Source of the DNA: DAIPHL01 sp036771375
GTDB taxonomy: Bacteria; Synergistota; Synergistia; Synergistales; Synergistaceae
NCBI GenBank assembly: GCA_036771375.1
Contig: DAIPHL010000009.1
Location: 1-26,051 of the forward strand
Reading direction: 5' to 3'
Length of the DNA stretch: 26,051 nucleotides
In this document: one piece after another, positions 13,710 through 21,383 of the stretch
Layout: every line of letters begins with the position of its first letter
How positions within the stretch are numbered: position 1 is the stretch's first letter
The notes under the pieces: generated by a model
Database searches by the model: none
What the model was told of the DNA's origin: nothing
What the model saw: the letters and a program-made list of their open reading frames with translations, nothing else
Position numbers and translations under genes: made by a program

Positions 13710-14906
13710 TTGGCGGCGATCACGGACATTCCAAGGCAGGAGGCGATACGGTTCATCGGTTCCCATCTCAAGGGCGGTCTCGGGACGGAATATCTCCCGC
13801 TGGAGGAGACGTGCGGCCGGGTCGCAGCCAAAGACATCCGTTCCAAACTCGATCTTCCGGCAACACCCTGCAGCCGGTGGGACGGGATCAGCTTCAACTT
13901 CGCACGCTACACCCGCGATCGTAGGAACTTGGAGGAGTGGGAAGAGGGCGTAGATTACGGCTTTACGAACACCGGTATCGGCATTTTCAACGACGACTTC
14001 GACACCATGGTGAAGATCGAGGACACGGACTTTCGCGACGGTCGATTACACGCGATTCGCCAGATCGAACCGATACGGCGGGGACAAAATGTGATTCCCG
14101 TGGGAGAGAGAATGAGGATCGGAGAGGTTCTCGTCGCGCGGGACACGCTGATTCGTCCCTCTCATCTGAATTTGATGGCCTCCGGCGGAAACCTGACCGT
14201 ACCGGTCTACCAAAAGCCCGTGGTCGCTCTTCTGCCATGCGGCGACGAGTTGGTCGCCTGCAACGACACGCCCCTGACCGGACAAACCATCGAGTCCAAC
14301 ACCTATTCCATGCGTTCGAAGGTCGAACAGTGGGGTGGGAAGGCATTGCTTCATCCCATCCTGAAGGATGACTCTCTCGCTCTGCAAAAACAGCTTCGCC
14401 AGGCTGCGGAAACGGCAGACATCGTCGTAATCGGCGGAGGATCGGGACGTGGTCGTCGTGACCTGCTTCAGGCGTCCATCGCGGAGGTCGGCAAACTACA
14501 TTTCTCCAGCGTGGAACACGGCCCGGGCAAACAAACCTGTTTTGCGGTCGTCGACGGCACACCCGTGATCGGCGTCGTAGGCCCTCCCGGCGGTGAGGAA
14601 ATGACCTTCGATTTTTACGTCGTCCCCGCCATCCGAGCCACACTTCGTCAGAACCACCGAGAGACGATCGTCCCGGCGATCCTGGACGAGGATGTGCCGC
14701 CCCACATCCGGGTAGGCTTTTATTTCACCGTTTTGGTCTATCGAAACGAAGATCGCGAACTTCACGCCCGGGCGCTTCCCCATCATCGATTGGACCGCAG
14801 CATCGCGGAACACAACGGCTACCTTTACGTCCCCAAGGGAGGCCGGGGGTACGCAAAAGGAGACAGGGTTTCCGTCGAGCTGCGCATCGGATATGAAAAC
14901 ATCTAA
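13710..14906 (+). CDS. moeA: MoeA-like molybdopterin molybdotransferase (divergent)
   Basis: This 398-residue protein follows the MoeA layout: an N-terminal region (EYLPLEETCGRVAAKDIRS; PATPCSRWDGISF corresponds to the usual P-x-F-x-x-S-x-x-DG segment), a central domain starting near 168 with VVALLPCGDELV and GQTIESNTYSM, DIVVIGGGSGRGRRDLL (238-253), VVGPPGG near 290 and a C-terminal beta domain. MoeA inserts molybdate or tungstate into adenylylated molybdopterin. Several normally strict motifs are altered: GGxSxGxxD becomes GGGSGRGRRD and LPGNP becomes VGPPGG, so a specialised role is possible. The start is TTG at 13710 with GAGG 8 bases before it, 5 bases after the binding-protein stop, implying one operon. 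Confidence 0.8.
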   Translation: MAAITDIPRQEAIRFIGSHLKGGLGTEYLPLEETCGRVAAKDIRSKLDLPATPCSRWDGISFNFARYTRDRRNLEEWEEGVDYGFTNTGIGIFNDDFDTMVKIEDTDFRDGRLHAIRQIEPIRRGQNVIPVGERMRIGEVLVARDTLIRPSHLNLMASGGNLTVPVYQKPVVALLPCGDELVACNDTPLTGQTIESNTYSMRSKVEQWGGKALLHPILKDDSLALQKQLRQAAETADIVVIGGGSGRGRRDLLQASIAEVGKLHFSSVEHGPGKQTCFAVVDGTPVIGVVGPPGGEEMTFDFYVVPAIRATLRQNHRETIVPAILDEDVPPHIRVGFYFTVLVYRNEDRELHARALPHHRLDRSIAEHNGYLYVPKGGRGYAKGDRVSVELRIGYENI

Positions 14907-15049
14907 ATAAGCGGAGGCACACGCCAAAGCGACCGCCGCCAGTCGTCCGAGAAAATGTCCGTTTCGCAGTAGAGAGCGCTCCATAACATAGAGCCCTATG
15001 TACAACGGTTCCCCGAAAACGCCCTCTTGATCTGTCTGAACCTCGCCAG

Positions 15050-15102
15050 CGGCGGGAAAACCGCCGAGCCGGCGAAGATAAAAATATATATCTCTCGCCG
15101 GC
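15050..15102. repeat. Two tandem GC-rich hairpins
   Basis: CGGCGG-GAAAA-CCGCCG (15050-15066) is immediately followed by GCCGGCGAAGATA (15068-15080) pairing with TATCTCTCGCCGGC (15089-15102), a 13-bp stem with one bulged base around an AT-rich loop. No T-run follows on either strand, so they are not standard terminators. They could be REP/BIME-like elements or stabilise the end of the moeA transcript. Confidence 0.6.
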
Positions 15103-15489
15103 CGAGGGCAACAGAACGGCTTTTCATCATCCGACCAGTCCTCTATTTCATCGCCTTCTACATGACGTACAGAAGCCTGTGAGAACAGTCGACAACACCA
15201 TAAAACTGACACGTGTATTGTGGACGACGATTGCCCATACACACCCAGGCGTGTCTTTTTTCACATCCTCCAATGATCTCAAACGGTTTATCGTCGACGT
15301 ATCACTTTCGCAACTCATTCCCCTCAAAAGCCTTCGTTCAGCGATGTCTTTGAAAATCTGTCGACGTCATCTCTTCAAAAGCGTCCTGGTTCTCCTCTGC
15401 GTATGACCTTTTTTAGTGTATGTGACAGCACCTTCGCATTCCGCCCCAGACGTGCGGCGGCTCGGGAGAGGGCAAAAAAACCGTTTCTG

Positions 15490-15720
15490 CCAAATTACGG
15501 GAAAGGAAGTTCAAGGAAGCACTCGATAAGCTTGACTCAGAAACAAAGGGAAACTTTGACGTACCATGGATTTTCCAGGGAACACCGCTCCAAAATCTGC
15601 AGCAACAGTGCCATCGAGCTGTTGAATCGGGAAATCTGACGTCAGGTTCATGTTTGCGAGAACCTTCTTGAATGGGGAACCGGCATCAATGCATGACGGT
15701 ACTTGACTCAGGAATGTAAT
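15490..15720 (+). pseudogene. IS256 (Mutator)-family transposase remnant
   Basis: Fragments in more than one frame follow the C-terminal half of IS256 transposases: FKEALDKLDSE (third frame, about 15508-15541), then FSREHRSKICSNSAIELLNR followed by EI, matching the family signature FPxEHWxxIxSTNxLERLNxEI, a stop, and later LLEWGTG and RYLTQE. There are stop codons and at least one frame change, and the DDE catalytic region is missing. It marks a decayed insertion between moeA and the amino-acid cassette. Confidence 0.6.
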
Positions 15721-15900
15721 CACCAGCCATTGGGGAAACGAAACAGCATATATCCACCCGGAGGCCATACCGGTGGATGAGAGCGCAAATATTACAACCT
15801 GGCAAACCCTTACCAGACAAAATCTTTTTTGTGCAACGTTCTTTGACGGTACCAGCGAGAAACGAGAATCGTGCTCTTCTAATGTGTGGCCCCCTAAATT

Positions 15901-16365
15901 TTAGTCATTACTTTCCTTCTGTCTGATGAAATACTTATAATTTCTTATCAACATAATGGTATACGTTCTCCCCACAATCCCATAAAGTCTATCGATAAAG
16001 TTGCACAATTCATCGTTGTTTTCAAGGTACACCTCTATTATGTAGTCATATTCTCCCGAAATAACCCACAAGTTGGACACTTCATCCATCGCATAAAGAC
16101 TTTTTTCGGCATCGTCACATAGTTTATCGTCTTTTAACAGCATAAAAGCATGTACCGCGTAACCGAATTTGCTGTAATCTATAATTGCGCAATAATCTAA
16201 AATTACCCCTTCTTCTTCCATTTTTTTCGTCCGCTGATATGCGGATGAAGAGGACATATTTACGATACAACCCAGTTCTTTAAACGAAAGTTTTGCATTT
16301 TTGCTTAAAGAGTTCGCAATCTCAAAATCATCTTTATCAAATTTCAGTTTGTTCAAAAACTTCAT
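15901..16365 (-). CDS. Lrp/AsnC-family transcriptional regulator
   Basis: This 154-residue protein has an N-terminal helix-turn-helix (about 8-60: DKDDFEIANSLSKNAKLSFK, then ELGCIVNMSSSSAYQRTKKM) and a C-terminal RAM/amino-acid-sensing domain (about 70-145: VHAFMLLKDD, NLWVISGEYDYIIEVYL). Such proteins sense amino acids and control nearby transport and catabolic genes. The ATG at 16365 is preferred because AAGG lies 5 bases before it; an upstream GTG at 16404 is possible but lacks a site. It follows the symporter and dehydrogenase genes on the same strand after about 100 bases, so it may have its own promoter. Codon use is A/T-rich compared with the pyr operon. Confidence 0.9.
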   Translation of the reverse strand: MKFLNKLKFDKDDFEIANSLSKNAKLSFKELGCIVNMSSSSAYQRTKKMEEEGVILDYCAIIDYSKFGYAVHAFMLLKDDKLCDDAEKSLYAMDEVSNLWVISGEYDYIIEVYLENNDELCNFIDRLYGIVGRTYTIMLIRNYKYFIRQKESND

Positions 16366-16467
16366 ACGCCTTCCCGCTTTCTTCAAATATTTAACAGAAA
16401 TCACAAAGGCAAAAAGTTCAGATGTTCATACCCATCACCAGACTTCACATATCTTTTCAGGGAGGGA

Positions 16468-17634
16468 TCAATATGAAGTTGTCATCACTTTTTTGACTTC
16501 CTCCCGATATTTGAAGCCTCTTTTCGATTGTTCCGCCATAATAAACTCATAAAGATCATCGTCACACGCGAGAAGTTCCGGAGACGCGATGCCGACCCTC
16601 CTCACCTTTCCTTCCATGGCCGCCCTCGCAAAAATGGCACAAGTCAACCCAGTGCATCGACTCATCGACGTCCTCATCGTTTTCTCGTCAAATCGGTCCA
16701 ATAACTCCCAAGTATAGGAAACCATCTCGTTTCCCTTCTTTCCTTCAACAATGACACGCCACGCAAGGAGATCGCGGTCACCCTTCTCCGGTTCCATTTT
16801 CCACATTGGCATAAGTATATCAGCTATGACTTTTCTTGGAATCAGCTCGACTCCACCAAGCTTGATCGCTTTCTCTTCGAACAATCCCATATCACGAAGC
16901 ATGCGCATTTGCGCCGCATGACCAGGCCATCTCGTCGTCATCTCACTCATGTTCTTAGCTTTTATGGTCGTAACCAAGGTTCCAAGCCCCTCTGTAAAAA
17001 AAGCCTCGAGTTTTCCCAATGGTTCGAAATCTATTTCATGCAACCCGTCCAAGGCACGCAAAATCTTCACTTTTCCATCCCTTACGACACGTACATGCTG
17101 GTCATATTCTTCTATAACATCCAAAGGAGACCAAGTGGCTTGGTAATGAAAAGGAGGTTTCGGATTTTCCGGAAAACCACCCACGTAGATCTTGACATTT
17201 TCTACCTCGTCCAAAAGACTCGCGCCGCGCCCTACGACAAAATTTGTCATACCAGGAGCTATGCCGACTTCCGGAATATAAAAAACTCCGTTGGACTCGG
17301 CGGTTTTTTGCAAAGACTCGAAATCGGAATTAGGATCGTGTGACGAGATATCGCAGTATGAAGTTCCCGACTCCAACACGGCTTTCGCGGTTTCAAATGC
17401 AAATTTCCCGTTAACCGCCCCTGTTACAATATCATATCCCTCCGATAAGACCTCTTTGATCTGTCTCACTCCATCCACAGCATTTATGGTCTTGATCGAA
17501 GGCACAGTTTTTTTTAGCGAAGCAAGTCTTTCGCCGCTGGTGTCCATTACTGTTACGCTGTAATCCCTTGATAATTCCTCTGCAATGAGACTACCCACCA
17601 AACCGCAGCCTATATGGAATATTCTTTTAGTCAT
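16468..17634 (-). CDS. Saccharopine/lysine-6-dehydrogenase-like NAD(P)-dependent enzyme
   Basis: This 388-residue protein has an N-terminal Rossmann fold with GCGLVG (9-14), then YCDISSHDPNSDF and VFYIPEVGIAPGMTNFVVGR, the conserved centre of the saccharopine dehydrogenase family. The length fits lysine 6-dehydrogenase-type enzymes, which oxidise the epsilon-amino group of lysine, better than two-domain saccharopine dehydrogenases. The true substrate is uncertain; carboxynorspermidine or other amino-acid derivatives are alternatives. The ATG at 17634 has AAGGAGG 8 bases upstream, whereas the in-frame TTG at 17640 is too close to it. It overlaps the symporter stop by 8 bases, so uptake and oxidation of the same amino acid are likely coupled. 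Confidence 0.82.
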   Translation of the reverse strand: MTKRIFHIGCGLVGSLIAEELSRDYSVTVMDTSGERLASLKKTVPSIKTINAVDGVRQIKEVLSEGYDIVTGAVNGKFAFETAKAVLESGTSYCDISSHDPNSDFESLQKTAESNGVFYIPEVGIAPGMTNFVVGRGASLLDEVENVKIYVGGFPENPKPPFHYQATWSPLDVIEEYDQHVRVVRDGKVKILRALDGLHEIDFEPLGKLEAFFTEGLGTLVTTIKAKNMSEMTTRWPGHAAQMRMLRDMGLFEEKAIKLGGVELIPRKVIADILMPMWKMEPEKGDRDLLAWRVIVEGKKGNEMVSYTWELLDRFDEKTMRTSMSRCTGLTCAIFARAAMEGKVRRVGIASPELLACDDDLYEFIMAEQSKRGFKYREEVKKVMTTSY

Positions 17635-19096
17635 CGTCAATACCTCCTTTGCCGGTTAAAGCATCTTCGTAAAACCATTCAATCCTGTCAACGGAATCCA
17701 GCTTTTCCCCAAAATTTTCACTGTTGTACCGTTTCAAGCATTTAAAGAACGTAGGACTTGCCATGACTATGGCAAAAAGATTCACATACGTTGGAAGAGA
17801 CGTTGTAATGTCTGTTATGAGCCAAACATAGTTCGCTCCGATCTCATAATAAACAGAAAAATAAACCATACTAATCCCCGGAATCGAGTAACACAGAGCA
17901 GCCATTTTGATGATTTTTTTGCGCAATGATACATTATCTCTAAACGCATGCTCAAGAAGCGTATTGTAATATGTAAACCAGCCAGCAGAAGTGCTCCAAG
18001 CGAACAAAAACAGACTTACACCGACGACAATCGCACCCCATTTTCCGATCCCTATTTCAAACGCTTTCAATGTAATGGAGGCGCCTTCAAGTCCGCTCTG
18101 CCATACACCTGTGTTTATAATGACCAAACCGGTTATGCTACATACCAAAAATGTATCGACAAAAACTTCAAGTATTCCATACATTCCTTGGGTAATCGGA
18201 TCACTGACCTTGGACGTGGCATGCGCCATAGGGCTGGTTCCCCATCCTGCTTCGTTGCTCCATAAACTCCTCGACACCCCTATTCTTATCGTAGCAAGCA
18301 ACATTGAACCCGCAAAACCCCCTATTGCCGCGGTCGGAGTAAAGGCGTGCTTGAATATCAGTCCAAACGTGGTTGGAATATTTGAGGCATCTTTGAGAAG
18401 AATGATGATTCCGGCGCCCATATAAAACAATGCCATAAAAGGAACGACTCGCCCCGCAAATGCTCCTATTTTCTTAAGTCCTCCAAGGACGACGATCCAA
18501 ACCAAAATTGCATAGATCCACCCACAAGTGATAAGGTTCCATCCAAAAAGAGAGTTGAACGTTTCCGCTACGGAAAACGTCTCCGGTTCGAGAAAGTAGG
18601 TAGAGAAAAGCGAGATTCCAAACAGTCCTGCAAAAAGTTTCCAACTCTTCCATCCTCTCTGCTTTCCAAGACACTTTTCAATATAAAACGTCGGGCCACC
18701 GAAGGTGGAGCCATCTGGCCGGACATCTCTGTAGTGAACCGCCAGGACAACCTCCGCCATCTTCGTCATCATGCCCAGGATCGCAGTGATCCACAGCCAG
18801 AACATAACACCCGGACCACCAAGAGATACTGCGCTGCCCACGCCCCCAATGTTCCCGACTCCGACGGCACTTCCCATGGCGATTGCAAGCGCTTTCCCCG
18901 AGGACATGATCCCCTTTTTATCGTCCTCGTCCCCTTTCCCTGTCATCATCACCCAACCTTTTTTCATCGCATATGTAAAGTGACGAATCTGCCAAAAACC
19001 GGAACCGAATGTAAGGTAAGCACCAACTGCCAACAGACCATATGTAAGAGGCCACCCCCACAATACCTCGACCAGCTGTTCTATCATGGATTCCAT
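17627..19096 (-). CDS. Sodium:alanine/glycine symporter family (AGCS) amino-acid transporter
   Basis: This 489-residue inner-membrane protein has about eleven hydrophobic helices and AGCS hallmarks: GSAVGVGNIGGVGSAVSLGG followed by PGVMFWLW, KMAEVVLAVHYRDVRPDGS, SRSLWSNEAGWGTSPMAHA, and AWSTSAGWFTYYN near the end. It would import a small amino acid together with sodium. The ATG at 19096 has AGGAGG 10 bases upstream; the in-frame TTG at 19102 is only 4 bases from it. It is the first gene of an operon with the dehydrogenase. Although the family is known for alanine and glycine, the neighbouring lysine-dehydrogenase-like gene suggests another substrate; this is inference. Confidence 0.9.
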   Translation of the reverse strand: MESMIEQLVEVLWGWPLTYGLLAVGAYLTFGSGFWQIRHFTYAMKKGWVMMTGKGDEDDKKGIMSSGKALAIAMGSAVGVGNIGGVGSAVSLGGPGVMFWLWITAILGMMTKMAEVVLAVHYRDVRPDGSTFGGPTFYIEKCLGKQRGWKSWKLFAGLFGISLFSTYFLEPETFSVAETFNSLFGWNLITCGWIYAILVWIVVLGGLKKIGAFAGRVVPFMALFYMGAGIIILLKDASNIPTTFGLIFKHAFTPTAAIGGFAGSMLLATIRIGVSRSLWSNEAGWGTSPMAHATSKVSDPITQGMYGILEVFVDTFLVCSITGLVIINTGVWQSGLEGASITLKAFEIGIGKWGAIVVGVSLFLFAWSTSAGWFTYYNTLLEHAFRDNVSLRKKIIKMAALCYSIPGISMVYFSVYYEIGANYVWLITDITTSLPTYVNLFAIVMASPTFFKCLKRYNSENFGEKLDSVDRIEWFYEDALTGKGGIDDD

Positions 19097-19112
19097 CGAC
19101 AAAAATCCTCCT

Positions 19113-19630
19113 TATAAAAATATTTATTGAGAATTATTGCGCGCTTAAAGTAGTGAAATGAGATATTGGACTCGTCTTGGTTTGCCTTATCGCTGATAAA
19201 AGCCTGTTCGCTAAAAATTATAGATCACCTGTCCGTTTAGACAACAAACAGCATTTTATATATTGCATCTTTTTTAAAACAAAATATTCATAATATAGAG
19301 ATTTTCCCAATGATGTTAAACGATCTATATTTATCACCACATGCATGCTTCAACTTTACCGGATTTTCAGAGTCATAATCGATACAAACCAGAGAGAATT
19401 ATTTTCCCAGACATACACAGAATGTATGTAAAACTTTATAACACAGAATAATGGCAGCCAGATTTCTCAGATAAAATGAAGTCGACGGAGGATTAATAAA
19501 TGGGTGTAGAAAAGAGCTAGGGACAAAAATAGGATTTTCGGCGATAGGACGAAAACCAAATTCATCGTTCGGCGTCATCTATCCAAGGAGGAGATACGTC
19601 GCAAGACCGTCTCATTTCATCTATTCTTCC
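19113..19630. other. AT-rich intergenic region between the symporter and the pyr operon
   Basis: This gap of about 520 bases separates the divergent symporter and pyr operons. It is markedly AT-rich up to about 19500 and GC-richer after that. It contains the inverted repeat ACATACA-CAGAA-TGTATGT (19411-19429) and an AAGGAGG (19589-19595) with no usable start codon after it. On the minus strand TTTAAG-N17-TAAATA, just before the symporter, is a weak promoter candidate. No gene is seen. Confidence 0.5.
19411..19429. repeat. Perfect 7-bp inverted repeat in the symporter upstream region
   Basis: ACATACA and TGTATGT are separated by 5 bases about 315 bases upstream of the symporter start. It may be a regulator-binding dyad (for example for the Lrp-type protein) or a small RNA hairpin; there is no further support. 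Confidence 0.4.
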
Positions 19631-19660
19631 TGGACAGGTCACGCCACTTTGTGCTAGACT
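19631..19660 (+). promoter_or_regulatory. Promoter of the pyr operon
   Basis: TGGACA (19631-19636) and TAGACT (19655-19660) are 18 bases apart, and TG one base before the -10 box makes it an extended -10. Transcription would start near 19667, just ahead of the PyrR-binding loop, leaving a leader of about 205 bases before pyrR. Confidence 0.6.
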
Positions 19661-19680
19661 ATCCGAGGTCAAAAAAGCGT

Positions 19681-19712
19681 CCTTTAAAACCAGTCCAGAG
19701 AGGCTGGAAAGG
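19681..19712 (+). promoter_or_regulatory. PyrR-binding RNA stem-loop (anti-antiterminator)
   Basis: The leader contains CCAGTCCAGAGAGGCTGG, the conserved PyrR-recognition loop found in Bacillus-type pyr attenuators. CCTTT (19681-19685) pairs with AAAGG (19708-19712), and CCAG with CTGG, with an A-rich internal bulge, giving the expected secondary structure. When UMP/UTP is high, PyrR binds here and favours the downstream terminator. Confidence 0.9.
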
Positions 19713-19771
19713 CGACGGCGTCGCGGAGCAGCACGCTCCCGACGTAAGGGGTTTGCTCTGTGGATTTACGT

Positions 19772-19802
19772 GCCCTGTCGTCGTAGGACGGCAGGGCTTT
19801 TT
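19772..19802 (+). terminator. Attenuator terminator of the pyr leader
   Basis: GCCCTGTCGTC and GACGGCAGGGC form an 11-bp stem (one G-U pair) around the loop GTAG, followed by TTTTT. It lies 70 bases before pyrR. GACGTAAGGG (19741-19750) could pair with the 5' arm (8 of 10 positions, 19773-19782) as a competing antiterminator. Two further small hairpins, GCGAC-GGC-GTCGC and GGAGC-AGCAC-GCTCC, sit between the PyrR loop and this site. Confidence 0.9.
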
Positions 19803-19872
19803 GCATGTTTCACGAAGACATGGGGAAGACCCGCCTTCCGGACGCCCAATCTCATTCAAAAGGAGTGGTTCC

Positions 19873-20424
19873 ATGAAGGAGAAGGCACGGATTATGGATG
19901 ACCGCGCAATGACACGAGCGATACACCGGATCGCCCACGAGATCATCGAGAAGAACAAGGGTACCAAAAACGTGGTCATGATCGGCATACAAAGACGGGG
20001 TGTCCCGATCGCCAAGCTGCTCGCCGATCACATCAAGCTCGTCGAGGGCGAACGCCCCCCCACGGGGATGCTCGACATCACCTTCTACCGTGATGATCTC
20101 TCTCTCCTCGCGGAACACCCCGTGATCAACGGCACCGACATTCCGTTCAACATAACGGGGAGAGATATCGTCCTCGTCGACGACGTCCTCTTCACCGGGC
20201 GCACGACCAGGGCCGCGATGGACGCGATCATGGAAGTCGGCCGGGCGAACACCATACAGCTCGCCGTGCTGATCGACCGGGGACACCGTGAACTCCCCAT
20301 ACGAGCCGATTATGTCGGGAAAAACGTCCCCACCGCGAGGAGCGAACTCATCGCGGTCCGCATCGCGCCGTTCGATGCCGAGGACGCCGTCGTCCTGCTG
20401 GACATGACCGAAGAGGAAGCGTAA
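19873..20424 (+). CDS. pyrR: Bifunctional pyr operon regulator / uracil phosphoribosyltransferase PyrR
   Basis: This 183-residue protein binds the leader RNA in response to UMP/UTP and also has weak uracil phosphoribosyltransferase activity. It contains NVVMIGIQRRGVPIAKLLAD and the PRPP-binding motif DIVLVDDVLFTGRTTRAA, plus PTGMLDITFYRDDL, typical of PyrR. The ATG at 19873 is preceded by AAAAGGAG; a longer upstream frame runs through the attenuator and is not coding. It starts the operon, one base before pyrB, and sits directly downstream of its own RNA target, so it is autoregulated. Confidence 0.96.
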   Translation: MKEKARIMDDRAMTRAIHRIAHEIIEKNKGTKNVVMIGIQRRGVPIAKLLADHIKLVEGERPPTGMLDITFYRDDLSLLAEHPVINGTDIPFNITGRDIVLVDDVLFTGRTTRAAMDAIMEVGRANTIQLAVLIDRGHRELPIRADYVGKNVPTARSELIAVRIAPFDAEDAVVLLDMTEEEA

Positions 20425-20425
20425 G

Positions 20426-21376
20426 ATGTTGCGGACGAAAGACCTGCTCGGGCTCAGACAAACGAGCGCCGAGGAGATACGGACGATCCTCGATACGGCC
20501 GACCTGATGAAGCTCGTCATCAAATCCAACAACAAAAAAACACCGCACCTGCAGGGCAAATCCGTGATCACCGTTTTCTACGAAAACAGCACGCGCACGA
20601 GGCTATCCTTCGAGATCGCCTGCAAGTACATGTCCGGGACGGCCTCGAACATGTCCGCGGCCGTCTCCAGCGTCGCAAAGGGGGAATCGCTGGTCGATAC
20701 CGCACGTACCCTCGACGTCATGGGAACCGATGTGCTGATCCTTCGACACCCCTTGACAGGCGCGCCGCATCTGATCGCGAAAAACGTCAGGGCTTCCGTC
20801 ATCAACGCCGGGGATGGGACGAACGAACATCCGACCCAGGCGCTTCTCGACATGTTCTCGATACGGGAAAAATTCGGCGGGCTGAAAGGACTTCGCATCG
20901 CGATCGTCGGAGACGTAACCCACAGCCGCGTCGCCCGCTCCAACATCTATGGGCTTTCGAAGATGGGGGCGAGCGTCACCGTGGCCGGCCCCCCCACTCT
21001 GATGCCGCCGGAGATCGAATCTCTCGGGTGTACTGCGACGGACAAAGTCGACGACGCGATCAGGGGGGCGGACGTCGTCATGGGATTGAGAATCCAGCTC
21101 GAACGCCAGAAGAAAGGACTCTTTCCCTCCGTGCGGGAGTACCACAAATATTTCGGGCTGACCGAGGAGAGAATCTCCCTCGCCCGCGAAGGAGCCATGG
21201 TGATGCACCCCGGTCCGATCAACCGGGGCGTCGAAATCGCCTCCGAGGTGGCGGATTCCCCCGCATCGGTCATAGACGAACAGGTGACAAACGGCGTCGC
21301 AATCAGAATGGCGCTGCTCTTTCTCCTCACGAGAGGACAGAAAGGGCTCGGCACAGGAATCGACGAAAGGATTTGA
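20426..21376 (+). CDS. pyrB: Aspartate carbamoyltransferase catalytic subunit
   Basis: This 316-residue enzyme joins carbamoyl phosphate and aspartate to give carbamoyl aspartate, the first committed step of pyrimidine synthesis. Motifs seen are FYENSTRTRLSFEIA (carbamoyl-phosphate site), GTNEHPTQALLDMFSI, and VMHPGPINRGVEIA near the C-terminus. Length is normal for the catalytic chain. No pyrI regulatory subunit follows, so the enzyme is probably an unregulated trimer or partners with PyrC, as in some bacteria. It begins one base after the pyrR stop and ends 7 bases before pyrC. Confidence 0.97.
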   Translation: MLRTKDLLGLRQTSAEEIRTILDTADLMKLVIKSNNKKTPHLQGKSVITVFYENSTRTRLSFEIACKYMSGTASNMSAAVSSVAKGESLVDTARTLDVMGTDVLILRHPLTGAPHLIAKNVRASVINAGDGTNEHPTQALLDMFSIREKFGGLKGLRIAIVGDVTHSRVARSNIYGLSKMGASVTVAGPPTLMPPEIESLGCTATDKVDDAIRGADVVMGLRIQLERQKKGLFPSVREYHKYFGLTEERISLAREGAMVMHPGPINRGVEIASEVADSPASVIDEQVTNGVAIRMALLFLLTRGQKGLGTGIDERI

Positions 21377-21383
21377 GCGGAAA

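Larger units (their letters stand above)
14907..15900. other. About 1 kb without an intact gene
   Basis: This stretch between convergent moeA and the Lrp-type gene holds two strong hairpins (15050-15102), an IS256-type transposase relic (about 15490-15720) and a smaller hairpin (15752-15778; ATCCACCCGG against CCGGTGGAT with one bulged base). The short reading frames here (for example 15179-15406) have no family likeness and atypical composition. It looks like decayed insertion DNA. Confidence 0.6.

Noticed and set aside
14496..15242. 248-codon minus-strand frame over the end of moeA and the following gap
   Set aside because: More than half lies opposite moeA; the rest has no recognisable family and contains the tandem hairpins. 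Probably antisense.
15179..15406. 75-codon plus-strand frame in the intergenic kilobase
   Set aside because: No ribosome site, no family likeness and unusual composition; probably decayed insertion DNA.
19651..19872. N-terminal extension of pyrR
   Set aside because: It would translate through the PyrR loop and the attenuator terminator; the ATG at 19873 has a proper ribosome site and matches the family start.
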